Shown: in pieces, positions 1-11,630 of the stretch
Layout: every line of letters begins with the position of its first letter
Numbering within the stretch: the stretch's first letter is position 1
NCBI GenBank assembly: GCA_013298625.1
Contig: JAAFIF010000003.1
Span: 62,001 to 126,000, forward strand
Origin: Myxococcales bacterium
Lineage (GTDB): Bacteria > Myxococcota_A > Polyangia > Polyangiales > Ga0077539
DNA: 64,000 nucleotides
Direction: 5' to 3'
Notes under the pieces: generated by a model
Told to the model about the DNA's origin: nothing
What the model saw: only the letters and a program-made list of their open reading frames with translations
Databases searched by the model: none
Made by a program: the position numbers and the translations under genes

Positions 1-1012
1 TCCCGTCGATGTCGACCTCGTAGCCGAGGTTCGAGAGCGCCGCTTGGATGTTTCGGACGTGGTTTCCGCTCGCGCCGCGGCCGATGGACGTGCCCGAGCG
101 GCGGGCGGGAGCCACAGGCGAGTTCTTCGCCGGAGGCGCGTTGGTGTTGCTCGCGTGCGTGACCGAGGCGAGCCGCGAGGCCATCCCGAGGGCAGAGCGC
201 GTCCCTGCGCCGACGAGCCCGTCGACACGCAGGCCGTTGTTGGACTGAAAGTCCCTCACGGCTTGCTCTGTTCCTGCGCCGAAGATCCCGTCGACGCTGA
301 GGTCGTAGCCTTGGTTGTTGAGGGCGCTCTGGAGGTTGCGGATCTCTTGCCCGCGATCGCCGCGACGCAGCGTCGTCGGCTTGAGCGTGCTTCTGCCAAC
401 GCTCTTCGCCGCAGGGGCTTCTTCGTCCTCTTCGTCCTCTTCGTCCTCGTCTTCGCTGTCCTCTTCGTCTTCGTCTTCGTCTTCGTCTTCGCTGTCCTCT
501 TCGTCTTCGTCCTCGTCTTCGCTGTCTTCTTCGTCTTCGTCTTCGCTGTCTTCTTCGTCTTCGCCGACTTCGTCGCCGTACTCTTTGCTCACGGACGCGA
601 GCAGCTCGTCAGCGTCGTCCTTGTCGTAGTCGAACGCCTCTGCGAGCAGGACGAAGAGCTCGTACTCGTCGCCCTCTTCGACCTCGCCGTCGGCGAGCAT
701 GATCGCCGCGGTCGCGGTGAGCACCGACTCGCGGTCGTCCTCGTCGGTGATGGTGCGCGCGAGCTTCTGCACGCGCTGCTCCCAGCCCGAGGCGAGCTCC
801 GCTGCGCTGGCCTGCATCGCGCTGGCGATGGCCTCTTCGGACACATCGTCGTCGCTCAGCTCGGAGATCGCCTCGGCGAGCGCCTCGGACTCTTCGTCTT
901 CGAGCTCGCCGTCGGCCAGCGCGATCATCATGCCTGCGTCGACGACGGCCTGAAGCAGTCGGTTGCCGAGCCGAGCGCCCGACGATTGTTGAGGCTTACG
1001 CGAAAACGCCAT
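1..1012 (-). CDS. TerB-like / acidic linker / peptidoglycan-binding protein (3' end outside window)
   Basis: Reads right to left and leaves the window before its stop, so the C-terminus is missing (337 codons visible). The start ATG at 1012 is preceded by a strong GGAGGAG Shine-Dalgarno. Residues about 20-135 form an all-helical TerB-like module with the repeated 'ALADGELEDEESEAL' and 'LADGEVEEGDE' motifs. Next comes a run of about 50 almost uninterrupted Asp/Glu/Ser residues (roughly 424-575). Two peptidoglycan-binding type 1 repeats follow ('GDRGQEIRNLQSALNNQGYD' and a second copy that runs off the edge). No signal peptide is visible, which is odd for a cell-wall-binding module. Its specific function is unknown. 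Confidence 0.8.
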   Translation of the reverse strand, partial: MAFSRKPQQSSGARLGNRLLQAVVDAGMMIALADGELEDEESEALAEAISELSDDDVSEEAIASAMQASAAELASGWEQRVQKLARTITDEDDRESVLTATAAIMLADGEVEEGDEYELFVLLAEAFDYDKDDADELLASVSKEYGDEVGEDEEDSEDEDEEDSEDEDEDEEDSEDEDEDEDEEDSEDEDEEDEEDEEAPAAKSVGRSTLKPTTLRRGDRGQEIRNLQSALNNQGYDLSVDGIFGAGTEQAVRDFQSNNGLRVDGLVGAGTRSALGMASRLASVTHASNTNAPPAKNSPVAPARRSGTSIGRGASGNHVRNIQAALSNLGYEVDIDG

Positions 1013-1315
1013 CTGTCTGTTCTCCTCCGTAGTGTTGCGATCGACTCGCGCTCGCAACGAACGCGATCGTAACGAAGTGCTCTGACGGATGCGCGTGACG
1101 ATCGTGTGCGCGTTGCGGTTCCGCACGTGTGCGTGCGGGTGCGAGCGTCACAGGGGCAGTTTTCGCTGGACCCGTGACGGGAGCGCTGCAGGCGGCGAGC
1201 GAGAGGCCGAGCGCGACGGCGGGCCATGGTGCCCGTTCGCGAACACGGGTCGTGGCTTCGCCGAAGTTTCTGCGGTGCTTGCGCAGGATGCGTGGTAATC
1301 CAGCGGCGAAATCGA
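1013..1315. other. Divergent intergenic region
   Basis: About 300 bp between two divergently transcribed genes, so it must carry both promoters. I see no convincing gene, RNA or clear sigma70 boxes. The only sharp site is the GGAGGAG Shine-Dalgarno of the leftward gene near 1022-1028. Confidence 0.5.
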
Positions 1316-2542
1316 ATGCAGCCCTTCGTGCTCGAACCCCTCTCCGACGACTTCGCCCGCGCGCTCGTCCGCGCGGTCGGTCGCAAGATCGAGGCCCGCT
1401 CGCTGCCCGCGCTCGTCGAGCGAGTGTCCCGCAAATACCTTGGAGAAAAGCAGGCGCTCGCGAAGCCCGACGAGCTCGCGGCTCGGGCGTTGTTCTTTCT
1501 TCCGAGGGACGTTCACAAGGTCGTCGCGCCGCTCGCTGAGCTCTCGCGTTCGGGCGCGCTCGCCGCGAGGCCGCTGCGGGTGCTCGACGTGGGCGCGGGC
1601 GTCGGGGCGAGCTCGCTCGGCGCGCTGCTCGCGCTCTCGGCGCTCGGTCACTCGGTCGCGCACGTCCGCTGCGTGGACGAAGACCACGAGGCGCTGGCGC
1701 TCTTGCGCAAGGTCTTCGACGCGCTGCGCGCCGACGCGCTGATCGAGCTCGCGTCGAGCGCGCTCTCGGTGGGCGCGGGCAGCGCCGACGGGGCCAACGC
1801 GCTCGGCGCGCCGGGCAACAGCGAACCGTGGGACGTGATGCTCGTCAGCAACGTGCTCACCGAGGTGCTGCGCAGCGAAGACGCGCGCAGCGAAGCGCCC
1901 AGGGACGAGGCCGCTCGGGCCGAGCGCGTCGCGCAGCTGGTGCTCTCGCTGGTCCACGGCGCTCCGCTCGCAGAGGACGGAGCGCTCGTGCTGATCGAGC
2001 CCGCGATGCACGCCGACGCGCGGGTGCTACAGCGGGCGCGCACGATCATCGAGTCGAGCGGCGCGTTCGTGTTCGCGCCGTGCACGCACGGCGGCGCGTG
2101 CCCGATGCTCGTGCGCGAGCGCGACTGGTGCCACGACGACGTGAGCGTGGATCTTCCTCCGTGGCTGCACGAGGTCGCGCGCGGCGCGGGCCTTCGCTAC
2201 CAGGGCCTCACGTACAGCTACCTCACGGTCCGCCGCAGCGCGGGGCGCGTGAAGAAGCACGACGCGCGCGAGGGCTGGGTGTCGGCGCGCATGGTCGGCG
2301 CCGTGCGCGAGACCAAAGGAAAGCGCGAGGTCTTCTTGTGCGCCGAAGAGCCCGGCCCGACCGAGGCCCGCGAGCCGCTGCGCGCGATGCAGCTCGATCG
2401 CGCGATCAAGGGTGCGGCCGAGACCGTGCCCAAGCTCGGCGACTGCGCGCGCGGCGAGCTCGTCGCGCTCGACCCTGCGCTCTTGCCGAACGAAGGCGAA
2501 GGCCGCACCGTGCGGCTCGGCGTCAGCGATTGGGAGCGCTGA
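1316..2542 (+). CDS. Rsm22-family (METTL17-like) rRNA methyltransferase homologue
   Basis: 408-residue SAM-dependent methyltransferase-fold protein of the Rsm22 family, known to act on or stabilise the small ribosomal subunit. The SAM-binding glycine loop is visible as 'VLDVGAGVGASSLGALLAL' around residues 89-107. The C-terminal half has the family Cys pattern: C256, C262, C272 followed by H273, and a distant C342. In mitochondrial METTL17 such cysteines hold a 4Fe-4S cluster. ATG 1316 was chosen because the homologous sequence begins there; an in-frame ATG 90 bp upstream would add an unrelated Arg/Cys-rich leader. The family is fairly sure; methyltransferase activity is inferred. Confidence 0.75.
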   Translation: MQPFVLEPLSDDFARALVRAVGRKIEARSLPALVERVSRKYLGEKQALAKPDELAARALFFLPRDVHKVVAPLAELSRSGALAARPLRVLDVGAGVGASSLGALLALSALGHSVAHVRCVDEDHEALALLRKVFDALRADALIELASSALSVGAGSADGANALGAPGNSEPWDVMLVSNVLTEVLRSEDARSEAPRDEAARAERVAQLVLSLVHGAPLAEDGALVLIEPAMHADARVLQRARTIIESSGAFVFAPCTHGGACPMLVRERDWCHDDVSVDLPPWLHEVARGAGLRYQGLTYSYLTVRRSAGRVKKHDAREGWVSARMVGAVRETKGKREVFLCAEEPGPTEAREPLRAMQLDRAIKGAAETVPKLGDCARGELVALDPALLPNEGEGRTVRLGVSDWER

Positions 2543-2598
2543 TCGCGCTGTGATTTCTGCGCGCCCGTCGCGCGATCGCCCGTGGCACTCTCCGCGCC

Positions 2599-3912
2599 GT
2601 GGCGACGGACCTGCTCATCGTGTTGGCGCTGATGGTGCTCAACGGCGTCTTCGCAGGGGCCGAGATCGCCGTGCTCACCGTGCGCAAGACGCGCCTCGCC
2701 GAGCTGCTCGAAGAGCGACGCAAGGGCGCGCCCGCGGTGCAGTGGCTGCGCAAGCAGCCCGAGCGATTTCTGGCCACGGTGCAGATCGGGATCACCGTCG
2801 TCGGGACCGCGGCCGCGGCCATCGGCGGAGAGCGCCTCGCGCATTCGATCGGAGCGAAGCTGGCGGGGGTTCCTCTGGTTGGACATTATCTGTCCAAGGC
2901 GGGGCTGCTCATCGTCGTCGTGGGGATCACGGTGCTCGAGGTCGTCGTGGGCGAGCTCGTCCCCAAGTCGCTCGCGCTGCGCAGCCCCGAGCGGTACGCG
3001 CTCGCGATGGGGCCGGTGCTGCGCGTCATGGCCTCCGTCGTGAAGCCCGCGGTGTGGACGTTGACGGGGCTCAGCAACCTCGTGCTCCGGCTGTTCGGCG
3101 ACAAGACCAGCTTCTCTGAGACGCGCCTCTCTCCCGAAGAGCTGCAAGAGCTCGTCGAAGAGGCGACGCGCACCGGCTCGCTCGACGCGAAGGCGGGCGA
3201 GATCGCCTCGCGCGCCATTGATTTTCGCGAGCTGCGCGCGGTCGACGTGATGATCCCCCGCGGTCGAATCGTGAGCGTCTCGCGCGCGGCGACCGAAGAC
3301 GAGATCCGCGCGGCGCTCACCCCGCGGCGGTACGCGCGCTTGCCGGTGTACGACGGCAGCCCCGACAACGTCCTCGGCTACGTCGCGGTCAAAGACCTCT
3401 TCGCGCGCGCGGACACCGCGTCGTTCTCCGCCGTGCTGCGCACGGTGCAGTTCGTCCCCCAAACGCTGAGCGCCGTCGCGCTCTTGCGCAGGATGCAGCG
3501 CCAGCAAGCGCCGATGGTGATCGTGGTCGACGAGTCCGGCGCGGTCTCGGGCCTCGTCACGATGGAGGACCTCATCGAAGAGATCGTGGGAGACATCTCG
3601 AGCGAGCAAGACGGCCCTGTCCGTCCCTTGGTGCTCGACGCCGATCGCAGCGTCGAGCTCTCTGGCGAGATGCCGATCCGCGAGGTCAACCGACAGCTCT
3701 CGCTCGAGCTGCACGAGCCCGAGGAGTACTCGACCGTGGCGGGGTTGTGCATTCATCTCGCCGGTGAGATTCCCTCGCAAGGAGCGGTGTTTTCGCTGCC
3801 CGACGGCTCGACGCTGACGGTGCTCGACGCGACGCCGCGCAAGGTGAGGGCGGTGCGCCTCGCGGTGGCTCCCGAGCGCGACGAAGCGCCGAACGAGGCT
3901 GCGTCGCGATAG
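2599..3912 (+). CDS. HlyC/CorC (CNNM) family transporter with CBS domains
   Basis: 437-residue inner-membrane protein with the standard layout of the family implicated in Mg2+/Co2+ efflux. Residues 1-185 form a DUF21/CNNM membrane domain with the motif 'NGVFAGAEIAVLTVRKTRL' and several hydrophobic helices. A tandem CBS pair spans about 205-325 ('DVMIPRGRIVSV' and 'APMVIVVDESGAVSGLVTMED'). The CorC_HlyC C-terminal domain spans about 345-425 ('EEYSTVAGLCIHLAGEIP'). The start is a GTG. The gene stands alone, 56 bp after the methyltransferase. The ion carried cannot be told from sequence. Confidence 0.88.
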   Translation: MATDLLIVLALMVLNGVFAGAEIAVLTVRKTRLAELLEERRKGAPAVQWLRKQPERFLATVQIGITVVGTAAAAIGGERLAHSIGAKLAGVPLVGHYLSKAGLLIVVVGITVLEVVVGELVPKSLALRSPERYALAMGPVLRVMASVVKPAVWTLTGLSNLVLRLFGDKTSFSETRLSPEELQELVEEATRTGSLDAKAGEIASRAIDFRELRAVDVMIPRGRIVSVSRAATEDEIRAALTPRRYARLPVYDGSPDNVLGYVAVKDLFARADTASFSAVLRTVQFVPQTLSAVALLRRMQRQQAPMVIVVDESGAVSGLVTMEDLIEEIVGDISSEQDGPVRPLVLDADRSVELSGEMPIREVNRQLSLELHEPEEYSTVAGLCIHLAGEIPSQGAVFSLPDGSTLTVLDATPRKVRAVRLAVAPERDEAPNEAASR

Positions 3913-3972
3913 GCGCGCTCGCACGGTCGCAGAGCGAGGCTGGTGCGCGTGCTAGCCTGAGCGGCAACCGTG

Positions 3973-4698
3973 ATGCGTCGCCGAATCGTCTCGTCGCAGC
4001 GCTCGCTGAGCTCCGCTCGTTGGGCGCTGCTCGCGCTGTCCGCCGCGTGCACGGGGCCTCGCGCGACCAGCGCTCCGCCGCGCGGCACGACTGCCTCGGC
4101 GGCGCAGCCCGCGACGCGCGCGAGCGAGGCGGGCCCGCGGACGATGGCCGAGCTCGAAGCGCAGTTCGCCGCCGAAATCACTGCGCTCGGCGGCGTCGCG
4201 CTTCCGGCTGGGGTGATCGTCTCGCCGCTCTGCTGCGTGATGGTGGGCGTGCTGGGCGCGCCCGTGGGCGTGCCGATCACGCTCTCGTTCGCCTCGGTCG
4301 AGGGGCTGTCGCTGGCCGCGCCGGCGACGCTTCCTGCTGGCGATGGGTATCGAATCGAGCGGTCTCCGCCTGCGCCGTTGGTGATCTTGCGCCGCCCCGA
4401 CGTCGCCGCGCTGCGGCCGACGCTCGCGCCCCTGGCCGAGCGCGGACAGCGCGCGCTCTCGATCGCGGCCCGACAGTTGACGAGCCTCGGGCGCTATCGA
4501 GGGTGGCTTCAGCGCTCGCTGCGGGTGAGCGCGGTGCTGTCTCGCTCGACGCTGCAGCCCGGCGAGTGGACGGTGTACTTCAACGCGATGGTCGGAGAGA
4601 ACACAGGCCCCGAGGACACGGTCAGCGTGCGGCTGGACCTCGATCGGGGGGCGGTGATCGAGACCCGGGCAGGGGCGCGCAACGAAGTGATTCAGTAG
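3973..4698 (+). CDS. Hypothetical lipoprotein
   Basis: 241-residue protein with an Arg-rich N-terminus, a short hydrophobic stretch and a lipobox-like 'ALSAAC' near residue 26, followed by a Ser/Thr/Ala/Pro-rich linker. The mature part has no family I recognise; it contains one hydrophobic Gly/Val stretch ('SPLCCVMVGVLGAPVGVP'), possibly a buried hairpin. A GTG directly precedes the ATG; I chose the ATG. It lies just upstream of metH on the same strand, with a 132-bp gap. Confidence 0.6.
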   Translation: MRRRIVSSQRSLSSARWALLALSAACTGPRATSAPPRGTTASAAQPATRASEAGPRTMAELEAQFAAEITALGGVALPAGVIVSPLCCVMVGVLGAPVGVPITLSFASVEGLSLAAPATLPAGDGYRIERSPPAPLVILRRPDVAALRPTLAPLAERGQRALSIAARQLTSLGRYRGWLQRSLRVSAVLSRSTLQPGEWTVYFNAMVGENTGPEDTVSVRLDLDRGAVIETRAGARNEVIQ

Positions 4699-4830
4699 CG
4701 AGAACTCTCTGCGAGTCGCGGTCGCAAAACGGCGCATCGCGCGGTAGAACTCTGCCCGATCGCGCCCGTGCGCGGTCGCTGCACGAGATTGACCCCGCGA
4801 CACAAGCCGCCCAGAAAGGGCATTGCACGA

Positions 4831-8505
<3,675 letters not shown>

Positions 8506-8508
8506 GCG

Positions 8509-9036
8509 ATGCTCGACGCGCGCGCACGACGGTGGGCCCTCTCTCTCTGCCTCGCTGCGGGCGCCGGGTGCGGACCGAGGTCTCCGTCCGTGGTCATTCT
8601 GCGGTTCGACTCGGACATCCCTCGCGGCGATGTCTCGGCCGTGTCGGTCAGCGCGCGCTGGAGCGACCCGCGATCGGAGACCATCATTTCGCAGTCGTTC
8701 TCGTTCAACGAGACGCTCGATGACGGCGGGCGGCGGGGCTTTCCGGGGGTCGTTGTGCTGACTCCCGATGACGCTGTCACGGGCCGCCCGCTGCGCGTCG
8801 AGGCGACCCTCACGCTCAACGCCGGCGGCCGCCCCTACGTCACCACCCGCGCAGACGTGCGCGTCGTGCGCGAAGGCACCGTCGAGGCAGCGCTGTTCTT
8901 CGCAGACCTGTGCGGCCGGTCCGGCACGAGCGCGACGTGCGCGATGGACGAGTCGCAGACCTGCCGCGTCGACGCAGGTGCCGCGGTGTGCGCAACCGTA
9001 AGTGTGTTCGGCGCCGACGCGGGCGCCGCGCGTTGA
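8509..9036 (+). CDS. Small lipoprotein, stand-alone paralogue of the FG-GAP lipoprotein N-domain
   Basis: 175 residues with an N-terminal signal ending in 'AAGAGC' (Cys21). The mature part resembles the N-terminal domain of the two FG-GAP lipoproteins downstream (11627 and 16677). Shared are a 'V-L-x-SDIPRG'-type first strand, a middle 'FPG-VVL' strand, a 'RADVRVVREGTVEAALFFADLCG' strand and the same spacing of cysteines. It lacks the FG-GAP propeller and ends 'ATVSVFGADAGAAR'. It begins 4 bp after metH but fits the cassette that follows. Function unknown; probably surface-exposed. Confidence 0.65.
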   Translation: MLDARARRWALSLCLAAGAGCGPRSPSVVILRFDSDIPRGDVSAVSVSARWSDPRSETIISQSFSFNETLDDGGRRGFPGVVVLTPDDAVTGRPLRVEATLTLNAGGRPYVTTRADVRVVREGTVEAALFFADLCGRSGTSATCAMDESQTCRVDAGAAVCATVSVFGADAGAAR

Positions 9037-9081
9037 GTTGTCGTCCGCCTGACGCTCGGCTACCGTGCGAGCGAGCGCTGG

Positions 9082-10662
9082 ATGTCACTTCCGTCGGCGA
9101 TGAGCGAGGGTGAACCGCCGCAGGCGGACAGCGATCACGCGCTCGTCGGTCGGGTGATCGCGCGAAAGTTCAAGCTCGTCCGCTTGCTCGGCGCCGGAGG
9201 GATGGGGGCGGTCTACGAGGCCGTCGACTCGCTGCTCAATCGCCGCGTCGCGCTCAAGCTCATGAAGCCCGCGATCGCGACGAACAGCGTGCTCGTGCAG
9301 CGCTTCGTGCGCGAGGCGCGCGCCGCGGACTCGATCCAACACAAGAACATCGTGCGCGTGCTCGACCTCGCCTCGGACGAAGAGACCGGGTCGTTCTACA
9401 TCGTTCAAGAGCTGCTCACGGGAGAGAGCCTCGCGGACAAGCTCGACCGCGAAGGCGTGCTCTCCGCGCGCGCGGCGGCGACGATCATGATCCCCGTGCT
9501 CGACGCGCTCGCCGCGGCCCACGAGCGGGGCATCGTCCATCGCGACGTCAAACCCGAGAACGTGTTCTTGCACCGCGAGGCGGACGGGACCATCACCCCC
9601 AAGCTCATTGATTTTGGCATCTCGAAGGTCGCCGAAGGCGGCGCGGGCCTCGCCAAGACCCAAACGGGGACAGCGCTCGGAACGCCCTACTACATGTCCC
9701 CCGAGCAAGTGCGCGGCGACTCGTCCATCGACCACCGCGCCGATCAGTGGAGCGCCGGCGTGATGCTCTTCGAGCTCGTCGCGGGCCGACGTCCCTTTCT
9801 GGGCGACAACTACAACCTGTTGATCCTCGAGATCATGACCCGTCGCGCGCCGCGCGCGGACGAAGTGACCCCGGGCGTCGATCACTCGATCGCGACGGTC
9901 ATCGCCCGCGCGCTCGAGCCGAATCGAGACGACCGCTTCGAGTCCACGCAGGCGTTTCGCGCCGCGCTCGAGGCGCTCTCGCTCGACGAGACCACGGGCG
10001 TGCAGCGCGTCGATGTGCCGCGCGAAGACTCTCCGACGCTCGACGCCGAGCGCGCCGGCATGGACTCGGCAGCGCTCGACGCCACCCTCGCCGCGGACAC
10101 CAGCAACCCTGCGCCGGTGCTCGAGACCAACGCCGTCGCGATCGCCGAGGCGAAGGCCGCGTTGCCTCGCGAGACGGTCGCGCCCAACAAGCGCCCCGCG
10201 CGCGGCGCGCTGATCGCCGGGCTGGTGCTCGGCGCGCTCGTCTCGGTCGCCGCGGTCGCGAACCTCTCGCGCGCGGGTGCACACCAAGGCCCCCCGAGCG
10301 TGGCCGTCGAGCGCGGCGCGCGCGAGCCGCACGTCACGCAGCCGAGCACCACGGTCCCGAGCCCTGTCGAGCCTCGCGCGGTGACGGCGAACAACGTCGT
10401 CGACGCGGGCGCCCTCTCCAACGCGGCTCCGCTCGCGCGCAGCGCTCCGCTGTCGACGCGCACGCGCATCGCACGCGCGACGGCGCCTGCGCAGGGGACG
10501 CAAGGCTCGCGCCCGGTCGCCAACGCGAGCAGCGCGACGCCGACGAGCCCCGCGCAGGCCACAACGAACACGCCGCGCACGACGCCGGCCGCGACGCCGA
10601 CGAGCCCCGCGGGCGGAGGCAATTCGCCCGTGGGATTTCGGCCGATTACGACGTACCCGTAG
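9082..10662 (+). CDS. Hanks-type Ser/Thr protein kinase, membrane-anchored (cassette copy 1)
   Basis: 526 residues. The N-terminal kinase domain (about 28-300) has an intact Gly loop 'GAGGMGAVYEA', the ATP lysine K59, catalytic 'HRDVKPEN' (153-160), 'DFG' (177-179) and an activation-segment 'GTPYYMSPEQ'. A juxtamembrane linker leads to one transmembrane helix (about 375-395) and a long Ala/Pro/Thr-rich outer tail without a recognisable sensor domain. It is first in a kinase, PEGA, FG-GAP gene set; the next gene starts 23 bp downstream. A second in-frame ATG at 9100 is also possible. The kinase fold is certain; substrates are unknown. Confidence 0.93.
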   Translation: MSLPSAMSEGEPPQADSDHALVGRVIARKFKLVRLLGAGGMGAVYEAVDSLLNRRVALKLMKPAIATNSVLVQRFVREARAADSIQHKNIVRVLDLASDEETGSFYIVQELLTGESLADKLDREGVLSARAAATIMIPVLDALAAAHERGIVHRDVKPENVFLHREADGTITPKLIDFGISKVAEGGAGLAKTQTGTALGTPYYMSPEQVRGDSSIDHRADQWSAGVMLFELVAGRRPFLGDNYNLLILEIMTRRAPRADEVTPGVDHSIATVIARALEPNRDDRFESTQAFRAALEALSLDETTGVQRVDVPREDSPTLDAERAGMDSAALDATLAADTSNPAPVLETNAVAIAEAKAALPRETVAPNKRPARGALIAGLVLGALVSVAAVANLSRAGAHQGPPSVAVERGAREPHVTQPSTTVPSPVEPRAVTANNVVDAGALSNAAPLARSAPLSTRTRIARATAPAQGTQGSRPVANASSATPTSPAQATTNTPRTTPAATPTSPAGGGNSPVGFRPITTYP

Positions 10663-10685
10663 CGACTTTGCTACGATGCGCGGCG

Positions 10686-11630
10686 ATGCTTCGGACGAAG
10701 TTCTTCGCGGCGGTGATCGCTGGCGCGTGCGTACAGAGCGCGGCGTTCGAGTCGCGCGCGCAGCAGGCCGCTGCGCCACGGTTGAGCGCGGACGAGGTCG
10801 CCGCGCGCGCGCTGTTTCAACAAGCGATCGGCGAGCTCGACGCGGGGCAGTTCGCGGAGGCCGCCGCGCACTTCGAAGAGTCGCTGCGGCGCAACCCAGC
10901 GCCGGTGGTGCAGTACAACCTGGCGTTCGCGTACAGGGGGCTCGGGCGCTACTTGGACGCGGTGGCCGCGGTCGAGCGCTTTCTGCAAAACCCAGGAAAC
11001 ACGCCCGCTGATCGCATCGAGGCCGCGCGCGTCGAGCTCGAGAGGATGCGCGCCGCGGTGGCGCGGGTCCGCGTGCGCGTCGCGCCCGAAGGGGCGACGG
11101 TGCTGATCGACGGGCGCCCTGGGCGCGAGCGAGACGGCGGGTACGAGCTCGACCCTGGGCGAAGGGTGATCGAGGTCTCTCGCGTGGGCTTTCGCCCCGA
11201 GCGAAGAGAGCTCGTGCTCGCGCAAGGGGCGCGCGAAGAGCTCACGGTCTCGCTAGCGATCATCGACGACGCCGGTCGGCTGCGGATCGAGCCGTCCGTC
11301 GCGACGGCGCGGGTGATGGTCGACGGGACGTTCGCTGGGACCGGCGTGGTCGAGCGGCCCGCGCGCATGGGCATGCACGAGATCGTGATCGTGGCCGACG
11401 GATACCTTCGCTTCACGCGCGCGGTGCGCGTCGGTGGAACCGGGCTCGTCCGCGTCGACGCCACGCTGCAGCGCCCTCGATCGAACCCCTGGCCGTGGAT
11501 CGGCGCGTCGATCGGCGCAGGTGTGGCCGTGGTCGGCGCGATCTCGGGGTGGTTCATCTACGACGCGTGCTGCAGGCCGACGCTCGAGCCCGTGCTGCCT
11601 CCGGGCGCGTGGGGAGGGCCGCTGCGATGA
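10686..11630 (+). CDS. TPR-PEGA domain envelope protein (cassette copy 1)
   Basis: 314 residues. A signal peptide ('AVIAGACVQSAAFESRAQ') is followed by TPR-like helices (about 35-110, with 'NLAFAYRGLGRYLDAVAAVE'). Two PEGA-type beta domains follow ('EGATVLIDGRPG' and 'ATARVMVDGTFAGTGV'), then a C-terminal hydrophobic helix ('WIGASIGAGVAVVGAISGWF'). PEGA domains are found in surface proteins and are thought to mediate envelope contacts. The stop overlaps the ATG of the FG-GAP gene by 4 bp, so the two are probably translationally coupled. It is a close paralogue of the protein at 15685. Confidence 0.85.
   Translation: MLRTKFFAAVIAGACVQSAAFESRAQQAAAPRLSADEVAARALFQQAIGELDAGQFAEAAAHFEESLRRNPAPVVQYNLAFAYRGLGRYLDAVAAVERFLQNPGNTPADRIEAARVELERMRAAVARVRVRVAPEGATVLIDGRPGRERDGGYELDPGRRVIEVSRVGFRPERRELVLAQGAREELTVSLAIIDDAGRLRIEPSVATARVMVDGTFAGTGVVERPARMGMHEIVIVADGYLRFTRAVRVGGTGLVRVDATLQRPRSNPWPWIGASIGAGVAVVGAISGWFIYDACCRPTLEPVLPPGAWGGPLR

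Noticed and set aside
44..1072. Plus-strand frame rich in Phe/Val/Leu near the start
   Set aside because: It is the antisense of the acidic Asp/Glu linker of the TerB/PG-binding gene, which has a proper Shine-Dalgarno and domains.
4699..4830. Cobalamin or SAM riboswitch before metH
   Set aside because: No recognisable B12-box or SAM-riboswitch core was seen in the 132-bp leader.
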